Source: Streptomyces sp. LBL
GTDB lineage: Bacteria; Actinomycetota; Actinomycetes; Streptomycetales; Streptomycetaceae
Reading direction: 5' to 3'
Length of the DNA: 64,000 nucleotides
Assembly (NCBI RefSeq): GCF_029893585.1
Contig: NZ_JARXYX010000004.1
Coordinates: 186,001-250,000, forward strand
Part shown: one piece after another, positions 8,520 to 15,750 of the stretch
Position numbering within the stretch: the first letter of the stretch is position 1
How the letters are laid out: every line of letters begins with the position of its first letter
Notes under the pieces: model-generated
Seen by the model: the letters and a program-made list of their open reading frames with translations, nothing else
Database searches by the model: none
What the model was told of the DNA's origin: nothing
Translations under genes and position numbers: made by a program

Positions 8520-8679
8520 TACCCCGTCCGGCCCCGCCCCTGCGCCGGAAGCCAAGGTGGTTCCCACTCCCGGTCGCGGACACCACCGCCCGTCACCAAC
8601 TCACGTCACGCGAGAGCTCCGTCTGCACGGAGATGGCGCCCGGAGCCTCGGTGCCGGCACGCACCCATACAGTTATCCG

Positions 8680-9114
8680 ATGACGCCGATCAAAAAGTTC
8701 CAAGTCACCCTCGACTGTGCGGAACCCGAGCGGCTCGCTCGTTTCTGGTGCGAGGTGCTGCGGTACGTCATACCGCCGCCACCGGCGGGGTTTGCCACTT
8801 GGGACGATTTCAAGCGCTCACAGCCACGTGAGCAGCGGGATTCCTGGTCCGCCTGCAGTGACCCCTCAGGAGTGGGCCCGCGACTGTACTTCGAGCGCGT
8901 CCCCGAAGGGAAGGCCGCCAAGAACCGGCTGCATCTTGACGTGCGGGTCGGCACCGGACTCGTGGGTAAAGAGCGCCTCGCCGCACTTGAGGCCGAGTGC
9001 GCCCGACTGGTCGCGCTCGGCGCCGTACACGTGCGAACGCTGTTTGCCGATGACGAGAACGAGTCGTGCATCCCGATGCAGGATATCGAGGGCAACGAGT
9101 TCTGTATCGACTGA
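8680..9114 (+). CDS. VOC-superfamily (glyoxalase-like) protein
   Basis: 144-aa single-domain protein of the vicinal-oxygen-chelate fold. Typical features are FQVTLDCAEPERLARFWCEVL at the start, RLHLDVRVG in the middle and the closing MQDIEGNEFCID. Such proteins occur as glyoxalase-like or antibiotic-resistance-like enzymes; the substrate cannot be inferred. The ATG at 8680 gives the conserved N terminus; upstream in-frame sequence has no protein character. It is the last intact gene before the second tRNA fragment. Confidence 0.82.
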   Translation: MTPIKKFQVTLDCAEPERLARFWCEVLRYVIPPPPAGFATWDDFKRSQPREQRDSWSACSDPSGVGPRLYFERVPEGKAAKNRLHLDVRVGTGLVGKERLAALEAECARLVALGAVHVRTLFADDENESCIPMQDIEGNEFCID

Positions 9115-9127
9115 GGGACCGCGAACG

Positions 9128-9165
9128 TGTCCTCGTCCTGCCCCCCATGGGTCAGGACGAGGACA
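9128..9165 (+). terminator. hairpin terminator after the VOC gene
   Basis: TGTCCTCGTCCTG pairs perfectly over 13 bases with CAGGACGAGGACA around a 12-base loop, 13 bases after the stop codon. Confidence 0.75.
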
Positions 9166-9279
9166 CACGGGACGGTAACCGGCCAAAGGTGCCCCGGAAA
9201 TGACAGCAAGCGCCTTGACGATCTTCGTTCGCGAGGGACCTGCGTCTACGCCGGTGAGCACATCGCTTAGGCCCTGACA

Positions 9280-9323
9280 CCTTCTAAGCGCTTGGCCGCA
9301 GGTTCGAGTCCTGCCGGGGGCGC
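9280..9323. repeat. attachment-site copy 2 (attR-like tRNA-Arg 3' fragment)
   Basis: 44 bases identical to 7620-7663, starting CCTTCTAAGCG and ending GGGGGCGC. There is no 5' half, so it is not a tRNA gene. It bounds a 1.66-kb segment with the toxin-antitoxin and VOC genes. Confidence 0.85.
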
Positions 9324-9329
9324 CCAAAA

Positions 9330-9565
9330 GATGGCTGGTCAACGCCCGTGCGGGCGGCCAGCGGGGTCACCGTCCGCGCGGTCAGATCCGTCAGCTGGGT
9401 GGCGGTCGCGGCCGGGATGGTCACCTGGATCTGAATTTCGCGGCGCGTACGTAGGTAGCGGACCTCCAGCCGGTAGGCGTCGTAGAGCTGTCGCTGGGCC
9501 TCTTCGGACAGCGTGCCCAGCCGGACGCCGAGCTGGGGCAGCAAGTTGATCAGCTCCGGAGTGGC
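9330..9565 (-). pseudogene. C-terminal remnant of a large serine recombinase
   Basis: The minus-strand reading gives PELINLLPQLGVRLGTLSEE, then RQLYDAYRLEVRY and a short beta-type tail, which resembles the extreme C terminus of large serine recombinases. The catalytic resolvase domain is absent and the frame breaks near 9565, where unrelated sequence begins. In the other direction the frame runs into the tRNA fragment and ends antisense to it, so the natural stop is lost. It may be left from an earlier integration at this tRNA. Confidence 0.5.
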
Positions 9566-10032
9566 AGGAGGCCGAGCAGGAGGCGCTCGGCGGGCTGGCC
9601 CAGGCGCTGCGGGTGGTGGACCTGGATCACCCGGAGATGGACTGGGAGTTGCTGCGGTCGGCGGACCGGGCCGTGCACCGGCTGCGGCATGCCGAGCGGC
9701 GCCGGTCCCGGGAGGTTGCCGGTGGGGACGGGACGTCGGTCCGGCTCGGCCGCCTGCACGCGTCCCACGGCAGCTGCGCCGAGGTGGGCGGTTCTCTCCT
9801 GCCGGGTTCGACGGACGGGGGTGAGGAGTTCGGGGTTCTGGTGCGGGCGATGAGCGAGGGAGTCATCGACCGCGCGGAGGCCGAACTGATCGCCCGCAGC
9901 CGCTTGGCGGGCTAGTCGATGACTCATCTCGCCGCCCGCAGCGAGATGAGTGTGCGCCAGCTCTACCGTCGCCGCACTGCGGCCGAGCAGCGTCTGGTCG
10001 CGCATCTCGCCCTGGACGGCCGCGAGGCGTAG
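9560..10032 (+). pseudogene. remnant of a helix-turn-helix (sigma region 4-like) protein with in-frame amber stop
   Basis: One frame reads from about 9560 through MDWELLRSADRAVHRLRHAE and MSEGVIDRAEAELIARSRLAG to a TAG at 9913-9915, and then continues as MSVRQLYRRRTAAEQRLVAH to a second stop at 10030-10032. The downstream part looks like a region 4-type HTH of proteins found on actinobacterial mobile elements. The amber codon separates this HTH from the rest, and the 5' end joins recombinase debris, so the gene is probably dead. Confidence 0.5.
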
Positions 10033-10426
10033 CCGTCGTACCGGAGGAAAGATCTTCGTCTCCGGATGGCAGAGCGGGGCGGCCGAAGTCTCCATACCCG
10101 GCAGAAGACCTTGTTCCGCTTCCGTGGCCAGGAGTCGGAGCAAGGGGATCCCTGGCGGGCCGGTTCAGCCGGCCCGCCCGAGGGTCCCGTGGGTGCCGGT
10201 CCGGGTGGCCGTCTTCGTGCTGACACCACCCGAGACAACCCGTCTCGGCGAAGGCCGGAAGCGCTGGTCAGGAAGTTGATCGATATTGCCCGTGCCTGCC
10301 CAGAGCGGCTCCGGAGTCTCACGGAGCGCCATGCGACTCCGGCTGATCCTGACGATCTCCGTCCCCGCGTAGCGACGCGGTTCCACGCGTCCCGGAACCA
10401 TGCGAAGCCGCAGTACCTTGGCCGCC
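10033..10426. other. unassigned intergenic region
   Basis: 394 bases between gene debris and the P-loop kinase gene. Several open frames exist, but none has protein-like composition or a ribosome site. Probably further eroded element DNA. Confidence 0.35.
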
Positions 10427-10963
10427 ATGCATGTAGGAAGCGAAGAGACCCGGCTGATCTGTGTGCGCGGGAACTCAGCAAGCGGGAAGAGCTCAGTAGC
10501 AGCCGGAATCCGTTCTCAATTCGGCCGTGGGATCGCCCTGGTGGGACAGGACAACATCCGCCGTGTCCTACTCAGGGAGCGGGACCGCCCGGAGGCCGCG
10601 AACATCGGCTTGATCGACCTGACCGCGAGATACGCGCTGGACGCCGGGTACCACGTCATCCTCGAAGGCATCCTCTACGTCGCACACTACGGCGACATGC
10701 TCCAGCAGTTGATCGCCGACCACCAGGGCCGGACGCACTGCTACTACCTTGACGTCCCCTTCGAGCAGACGTTGGAGCGGCACGCGACCAAGCCAATCGC
10801 CGACGACGTCAACGAGAGCCAGCTACGCGAGTGGTTCCGGCCCCTCGATCTCCTGCCCGGCGGTATCGAGACCGTCCTCGGTTGTGACAGCAGTCTGGAT
10901 GCGACCGTAGACCGCATCATGAAGGACTCGGAGCTCGCCGTTCTTGCCGAGACACCACGCTGA
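10427..10963 (+). CDS. P-loop kinase / AAA-type small ATPase
   Basis: 178-aa P-loop protein. Walker A is VRGNSASGKSSVA near residues 13-25, followed by ALVGQDNIRRVLLRE, a Walker-B-like YHVILEGILY, the stretch HCYYLDVPFEQTLERHATKP and a helical C terminus. The arrangement matches small-molecule kinases of the zeta-toxin / chloramphenicol-phosphotransferase-like group in Streptomyces. The substrate is unknown. It looks intact although both flanks are decayed. The ATG at 10427 is chosen for MHVGSEETRLICVRG; a GTG 9 codons upstream would add basic non-homologous sequence. Confidence 0.75.
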   Translation: MHVGSEETRLICVRGNSASGKSSVAAGIRSQFGRGIALVGQDNIRRVLLRERDRPEAANIGLIDLTARYALDAGYHVILEGILYVAHYGDMLQQLIADHQGRTHCYYLDVPFEQTLERHATKPIADDVNESQLREWFRPLDLLPGGIETVLGCDSSLDATVDRIMKDSELAVLAETPR

Positions 10964-11026
10964 CCACACATCGAGCGACGGCTCGGAACCGGTCGAACTC
11001 AGCGGGGGCGACGCTCCTTTCGCCTG

Positions 11027-11560
11027 TCACTCTTCGGACTGAACCGCGAGCAACGTCGCTACCTCCCCCGCACAGCCCCAGGACAAAGTGACCCCAGCTC
11101 CTCCATGGCCGTAGTTGTGAATCACAGGAGTTCCTGCACGCCGGTGATCGGCCTCGACCCGAACCTCGGGGCGCGTCGGCCGCTGTCCCACGCGGTGCTC
11201 GATGACGCGGGCCTTGGCAAGGCGAGGATCGATGGCCGCGTTGCGATCGACAACGCCGCGCGCGGCCGGTTCCACAGCCTCGGCGAGGTACTCATCCTCG
11301 ATCGCCGTACCTCCCAGGACGATGGTGTCGCCGTGCGGGTAAGTACAGACGAGTTCCGGGGAGTACCCGGTGTCCTCGGAGAAGAACTCTGTGATGCCGG
11401 GGTTCTCGACGACGACGTGCTGGCCTTGGATGGGCCGGAGTTCAGGGTCTGCGGCCAGGAGGGCGGCGCCCATCCCGGAGCAGTTCACGACGGCCGCTGC
11501 CTCGGTGATGTCGTCGAGGGAGGCGAGGGTGCGCTGCTCCAGGGTGCCGCCCGCCCTCTG
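11027..11560 (-). pseudogene. 3' remnant of a D-amino-acid-oxidase-like FAD enzyme
   Basis: The translated segment from GGTLEQRTLASLDDITEAA through VVNCSGMGAALL, GQHVVVENPGITEFF, HGDTIVLGGTA and PVIHNYGHGGAGVTLSWGCA is the substrate- and FAD-binding C-terminal half of DAAO-family enzymes. The N-terminal dinucleotide fold (GxGxxG) is missing. Upstream of about 11560 the frame continues only into low-complexity sequence. A 5' truncation is therefore likely and the product inactive. Confidence 0.65.
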
Positions 11561-12109
11561 GGGCGCTGGTGTGTGGCTTCCCGAGGTTTGCGACCACAGC
11601 AAGCCCGGCCGCTGAACAGCGCCCACTGCACCTACTGCCCCGCTTCCGGAACAACCGGCACCAGCCGCGTCCGACCCTCCACCCGCACCGTCGCGCAAAT
11701 CCGCAGGTCAGCGCCGTGCGCGTGACCAGCCATGTTTTGGGGCACCTGCCGGGGGCGCCACTGACATCACGTCAGAGTGGCTGCGTTTCGCCTGGTCAGA
11801 CCGCGTCTGGCCCGAATGGATTTCCAGCGTACGCCGATTCGCCATGCAGCGCCGGAGTCCGGCCGACACGGGGCCCCTACGGGCGTCTGCCCCCCCCCCA
11901 GCGTCCCCCCTGCCGACGGCGGCGGCTGAATCCCGGTTCTGGATCCTGACCCGGTTCGGGCGGTCGAGTTCTGACCCACCGGGTCCGGTTGCCGGCGTTA
12001 ACCGGCCGCAGCGCCGACGGAGCCATGTGGGGCGAACTCGGCGGCGCCGACCAGGTCAGGCGACGGAGCCGCGCGCAAGGTCTTCGCGCGCGACGGACTG
12101 AACGCCTCC
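11561..12109. other. unassigned region with a poly-C run
   Basis: About 550 bases between the DAAO remnant and the TetR frame. It contains a run of at least nine C near 11890, prone to slippage or sequencing error, and no recognisable gene. The end next to the TetR frame encodes ARKVFARDGLNAS in frame but with no start codon back to a TAA at 11999. Confidence 0.4.
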
Positions 12110-12832
12110 ATGGCCTCCGTGGCCCGTGAGGCAGGCGTGGGGATCGCCACCATGTTCCGCCGCTTCCCCACCAAGGAAGAGCTGGTCGCCGCCGTCTTCG
12201 CCGACCGTATGGACGCCTACGCCGACGCGGTCGCCGCCGCCCTCGACGACCCCGACCCCTGGCACGGCTTCACCGGCTACATCGAGACCGCCTGCGCCAT
12301 GCAGGCCGCCGACTACGGCTTCGCCGACGTCCTGACCACGACCTTCCCCACCGCCAAGGCGATGGAGCAGCGCCGCAACGAGGCGTACGAGGGCATGGTC
12401 GAACTCATCGGCCGCGCCAAGGCCACCGGCCGTCTGCGTGCGGACTTCGACCCCTCGGACCTGGTCCTGATCCACATGGCCAACGCCGGTGTCGTCAACG
12501 CCACCGGCGAGGCCGCCCCCGACGCCTGGCGACGCGTCGTCGCCCTCATGATCCAGTCCCTTGAGGCTCCAGCCCGCGGCCCCCTGCCCGCCTCACCCGA
12601 ACACGACGCCCTCTACCGGGCCATGCGCCGCGCCGGCCCGGCGGGCACCACCACACCGCAGCCGGGGTGGAGCGGGCGCGGGTTCGGGGTGGAGCGGGCG
12701 CGGGGCCCGGGGTGGAGCGGGCGCGGGGAGCGGGGTGGAGCGGGCGCGGGGAGCGGGGTGGAGCGGGCGCGGGGAGGAGCAGGCGCGGGGAGCGGGTGCG
12801 GGCCGGAACGGGCGCGCTACGCGTACCGGTAG
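12110..12832 (+). CDS. TetR-family regulator, 5' end missing or damaged, repeat-extended C terminus
   Basis: TetR-type repressor-like protein, 240 aa. The recognition part of the helix-turn-helix is clear (SVAREAGVGIATMFRRFPTK, then EELVAAVFADRM), and a ligand-domain-like helical region follows to about residue 175. The only in-frame start is ATG 12110, which falls inside the normal N-terminal helix: the preceding codons still encode ARKVFARDGLNAS but have no initiator, so the first part of the DNA-binding domain is lost. The last 55 residues are low complexity (GWSGRG / GVERARG) from a GC tandem repeat, and the stop overlaps melC2 tail to tail. Likely a non-functional or altered gene. Confidence 0.55.
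   Translation: MASVAREAGVGIATMFRRFPTKEELVAAVFADRMDAYADAVAAALDDPDPWHGFTGYIETACAMQAADYGFADVLTTTFPTAKAMEQRRNEAYEGMVELIGRAKATGRLRADFDPSDLVLIHMANAGVVNATGEAAPDAWRRVVALMIQSLEAPARGPLPASPEHDALYRAMRRAGPAGTTTPQPGWSGRGFGVERARGPGWSGRGERGGAGAGSGVERARGGAGAGSGCGPERARYAYR
12663..12815. repeat. GC-rich tandem repeat (GGGGTGGAGCGGGCGCGGG units)
   Basis: Five to seven degenerate copies of about 19-23 bases, core GTGGAGCGGGCGCGGG, between the TetR and melC2 coding ends. The repeat is translated in the TetR frame and reaches to within two bases of the melC2 stop. No spacers are present, so it is not CRISPR. Confidence 0.8.
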
Positions 12833-13683
12833 ATCCGGTCGTGGTCCTCCAGCTCCTCCGGTGTCACGTCCCACGGCGGCAGCTTCTCCTGCCATGCGAC
12901 GACCCTGCCGTGCTGGGCGTCGCCCCGAGGGAGCGGCTCGGCGGGAAGGTAGCGGGCATCTCGGTGCCGCTGCTGCCAGCGGGACCACTGGAGGTCGACG
13001 AAGGCGTGATGCAGCCAGAAGACCGGGTCGTTGACGGACGCGCTGCTGACCATGTGGCCCCCCACCCAACGGTGGACCCTGTTGTGGTTGCGCCACGACG
13101 CCGGGGGGCGCCCGGGCCCCCACCCCTCCATCCTGTTACGGAATCCCTTGGCGGAGGTGGAGTCCCAGGGAGCCTGGTCGTACAGGGCATCGGCGAGAGC
13201 CGCCTCCAGTTCCGCGGACGTCGGCAGGGCGATCGGGTTCTTGGCCCGGCCCAGATCGCGCGTGAGGTACCGGGTGTCGGTCACCCCTTCCGTGATGGTC
13301 CACTGGCCGTGACGGAAGGCGAAGGGCCCCGACATGACCTGCCGGTCGGAACTCCGCCCGGTGCCCCCGAGCAGATCCTCGGTCCACGGCAGGGCCGTCC
13401 GGCTGCGGTCGCGGGTCCAGTCCCAGTAGGGCACCGTCACCGAGTCGTCCACCCGGCGCAGCGCCTGCTCCAGATCCAGCACGAACTTGCGGTGCCACGG
13501 CAGGAAGGAGGGCGCCATGTGGGCGGCACGCAGGCCGCTCTCGCCGTCGGACACGAAGTGCTCGATGTGCGTGCGCACGAACTCGCCGTACTCACCGCGG
13601 CGTTTGAGCTCGAGCAGCGCGTCGACGAACCGGCGCACCTCGGAGCGGGTGAGCGTGCTGACGTCCTTACGCGTGTACACCAT
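12817..13683 (-). CDS. melC2: tyrosinase MelC2
   Basis: Binuclear copper monooxygenase (tyrosine to DOPA to dopaquinone, melanin formation), 288 aa. CuA ligands correspond to His39 (VRTHIEHF), His55 and His64 (AAHMAPSFLPWHRKF). CuB shows NHNRVHRWVGGHM and NDPVFWLHHAFVD. ATG 13683 gives the canonical MelC2 start (MVYTRKDVSTLTRSEVRRFV). Streptomyces MelC2 has no signal peptide and is exported with its caddie MelC1, encoded immediately upstream with a 17-base overlap. The 3' end overlaps the tail of the convergent TetR frame. Confidence 0.95.
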   Translation of the reverse strand: MVYTRKDVSTLTRSEVRRFVDALLELKRRGEYGEFVRTHIEHFVSDGESGLRAAHMAPSFLPWHRKFVLDLEQALRRVDDSVTVPYWDWTRDRSRTALPWTEDLLGGTGRSSDRQVMSGPFAFRHGQWTITEGVTDTRYLTRDLGRAKNPIALPTSAELEAALADALYDQAPWDSTSAKGFRNRMEGWGPGRPPASWRNHNRVHRWVGGHMVSSASVNDPVFWLHHAFVDLQWSRWQQRHRDARYLPAEPLPRGDAQHGRVVAWQEKLPPWDVTPEELEDHDRIYRYA

Positions 13684-14170
13684 GGAGATGGTCCTCCAGA
13701 GATCCCGGACGCCCGCTCGGCGTACTGCTGTCGTCCCCGCGTCCGCCGGATCCGCCCGGCGCCTCCAGCTGTGCGGTGGGGCCCAGTTCGTCCACGGCGG
13801 CACGCGCGGCGGCGAGTGGGGTCGGATACGACTGGTAGTGGTCGATCATGGTCATCCAGCTGCCGTCCGCCCGGCGCATCAGGTGCAACGGGCGTCCGTC
13901 CACGGTGACCTGCCACATTCCGGAGGCGTGGTCCCCGGGGGCGCCGACGTCGTACCCGATGACGGTGATACGCCGCCCGCGATACGTCTCGGCGAACCAC
14001 GCCTTCTGCGGCATCGATCGTCCCGAGGCCGACGGGGGCGACAGGAGTGACAGAGCCGACAAGGCCGACGCCGTCGCCGCCGTGGTGCCCGAGGCGAACA
14101 GTCCCCACAGCATCCACCGCCGCCCCACGGGCTTCGCGGGGTACGAGGTGGTGGTCACCGGTCTGGTCAA
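13667..14170 (-). CDS. melC1: tyrosinase cofactor / copper chaperone MelC1
   Basis: Caddie protein that loads copper into MelC2 and carries it through the Tat pathway, 167 aa. The best start is TTG at 14170, with CGGAGGAA 6 bases upstream. A twin-arginine-type leader follows (PVGRRWMLWGLFASGTTAAT). The mature part has the MelC1 signature (RRITVIGYDVGAPGDHASGMW, then VDGRPLHLMRR, SWMTMIDHYQSYPTP). Typical MelC1 is around 125-150 aa; here a Gly/Ser/Pro-rich extension of roughly 30 residues ends in HGVHA and runs across the melC2 start, so translation is coupled. Confidence 0.9.
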   Translation of the reverse strand: MTRPVTTTSYPAKPVGRRWMLWGLFASGTTAATASALSALSLLSPPSASGRSMPQKAWFAETYRGRRITVIGYDVGAPGDHASGMWQVTVDGRPLHLMRRADGSWMTMIDHYQSYPTPLAAARAAVDELGPTAQLEAPGGSGGRGDDSSTPSGRPGSLEDHLHGVHA

Positions 14171-14283
14171 GGTTCCTCCGAAGTCACAGCGGAGCCCGCG
14201 GCACGTGATCCGGGACGTCGCACCGAGGGTCCGCACACTCGGAGCGACATCGGTCCCGGCTGTCCGCGGGCACCGGCTCGGTT

Positions 14284-14568
14284 CTACAGTCCGCGGCCGA
14301 ACAGGGAGAAGCTCGTCTGCTGGGTCGCGCTCTGCCGCTGTGCGTTGTGGGCGCTGGGCAGGGCCTCCTTGCCGTCCGTACCGAGCGCGCTCAGGGGCTG
14401 CGTCGGCTGCACCCTGACGGGCCCCCCGGCGACCTCCTTGACCACTCCGGCAAGGCCCATGTCCTTGGCCGCGGTGCCGTCGTGGGCGACAGCGGGCGCG
14501 GCGGCAGCGGCGGCAGCAGCCACGGCCATGGCCCCGGCGACGAGGGCGGCAGCCTTCAGAGACTTCAT
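14284..14568 (-). CDS. small secreted protein (paralogue of the gene at 14902)
   Basis: 94-aa secreted protein. The signal peptide MKSLKAAALVAGAMAVAAAA ends near AVA-HD, and a polar mature part ends FSLFGRGL. No domain recognised. The leader and about 60 bases of 5' flank (CGGAGGGAAT and AACGAGCCC motifs) are shared with the gene at 14902-15147, pointing to an old tandem duplication with diverged mature parts. The ribosome site is AAAGGACCC. Confidence 0.7.
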   Translation of the reverse strand: MKSLKAAALVAGAMAVAAAAAAAAPAVAHDGTAAKDMGLAGVVKEVAGGPVRVQPTQPLSALGTDGKEALPSAHNAQRQSATQQTSFSLFGRGL

Positions 14569-14901
14569 GGTGGGTCCTTTCTTCGGCGAACGCGCAAATC
14601 CCCGGAGGGAATTGCTTCCCCGCGTTCAACGAGCCCGGAGAGTCCTGGAAACTCCCTTCCGGGAAACTTCCCCTGACGCATGCAAAGGCTCACCCACAGG
14701 AATGATCTTTTCCGTGCGACTTTTCCCATCCTCCTACGAACGGCCGACGTGCGGCGCGCCGAAAGACGCCGAAGGCCGACTCCGCACGGTGCGGAATCGG
14801 CCTGTTCGAAGCAACACTCGAAGCGCCGGAGCGCCGGAGCGCCAAGGGGAGCCGAGGAGCGCCAGTTCAGGCGACGGCGGACAGCGAGGACCGCGGCATC
14901 G
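14569..14901. other. intergenic region between the two small secreted genes
   Basis: 333 bases. The half next to the gene ending at 14284 carries the flank shared with the paralogue and should contain its promoter; the rest shows no gene. Confidence 0.4.
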
Positions 14902-15147
14902 TCACTTGCCCAGCGGCAGACCACCGAGCAGCGACTTCTGACCGGTCAGAGCGGAGGCCGGGTCCTGCAGCGTGTTCGTCACCGGCTTGGTGTTCTTCGC
15001 GACGTCGAGCCCGCCCGTGCCCCGGGTCAGCGTCTTCACCGCGCCGTTCAGGCCGGAGACCGGCGTGTCCACGGCGAACGCGGGCGCGGCTGCGCCGGCG
15101 ATGACAAGGGACCCGGCAACAACAGCGGCAGCCTTCAAAGACTTCAT
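14902..15147 (-). CDS. small secreted protein
   Basis: 81-aa secreted protein with signal peptide MKSLKAAAVVAGSLVIAG and cleavage after AFA. The mature 56 residues (VDTPVSGLNGAVKTLTRG to LLGGLPLGK) are Gly/Leu/Thr-rich, without Cys and without a chaplin or rodlin domain. ATG 15147 follows AAAGGAAC. Comparable leader to the neighbour at 14284. Function not known; possibly an aerial-hypha or wall-associated protein. Confidence 0.72.
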   Translation of the reverse strand: MKSLKAAAVVAGSLVIAGAAAPAFAVDTPVSGLNGAVKTLTRGTGGLDVAKNTKPVTNTLQDPASALTGQKSLLGGLPLGK

Positions 15148-15750
15148 CGTGTTCCTTTCTTTCGGCAGGTAAACAGCCGGAGGGAATGCTGACGTCCTAC
15201 CCAACGAGCCCCGGACGATCCGGAAACCGGGCAGCCCGAAGATTGCCGAGTCCTCATATGAGATCCCGGAAACACGGAATCGGAAGGCCGGGGACACGAA
15301 CGAGGAAGAGCTGAGGAGAAGAAGAGCGGAAAAGCGGCTCCACCGAACCATGGAGCCCGGCCCCGCCGCCGAACCATGAGGCCCGCCGACGGAACGACAA
15401 CGCCTCACCCACGGAACGACAGCGCCTCACCCACGAAGCGCCTGTGCCTCACCGACGGAACAACAGCGCCTTGGCCACAGAGCGACAGCGCCTCACCGAC
15501 GGAGCAGGGGGCCCTCGCCATCGGAGCGGGACGCTCTCGCCCTCGACCGGCTGTTCCGGCGTGACCGAGCAGACACCAGGTCACATTTCACCACTCCGAC
15601 ACTTTCGCCGGGTTTCACCGAATTTGTTCCTTTCGCGTCTAGAGTTGCACATCTCCGGCGTGCCCCCTACGGCACGAACGCACCTCTCCTTCATGCCGTC
15701 CTCCTCTCGCCCTCATGCCTCGCACACTTTCCGGAAGGGCAACCCCGGTC
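15148..15750. other. intergenic region with 25-30-bp degenerate repeats
   Basis: About 600 bases between divergent genes. From about 15386 to 15510 it holds a degenerate tandem array (ACGGAACGACAGCGCCTCAC-like, five to six units). The segment 15570-15660 is less GC-rich (GAATTTGTTCC ... TCTAGAGTTGCAC) and is the best place for the promoter of the DUF3344 gene. Frames through the array are artefacts of the repeat. Confidence 0.5.
15386..15510. repeat. degenerate tandem repeat
   Basis: Units built on ACGGAACGACAGCGCCTCAC recur with substitutions, with varying unit lengths. There are no conserved spacers, so it is not CRISPR. Confidence 0.65.

Noticed and set aside
9280..9323. Second tRNA-Arg gene
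   Set aside because: Only the 3' part from the anticodon arm is present; no D arm or 5' acceptor strand.
8866..9342. Minus-strand frames ending RPRQDSNLRPSA or similar (also at 7624-7827 and 9284-9330)
   Set aside because: These are translations antisense to the tRNA-Arg 3' half, a well-known spurious ORF type.
12663..12815. CRISPR array
   Set aside because: Units abut directly, are degenerate and there are no unique spacers or cas genes.
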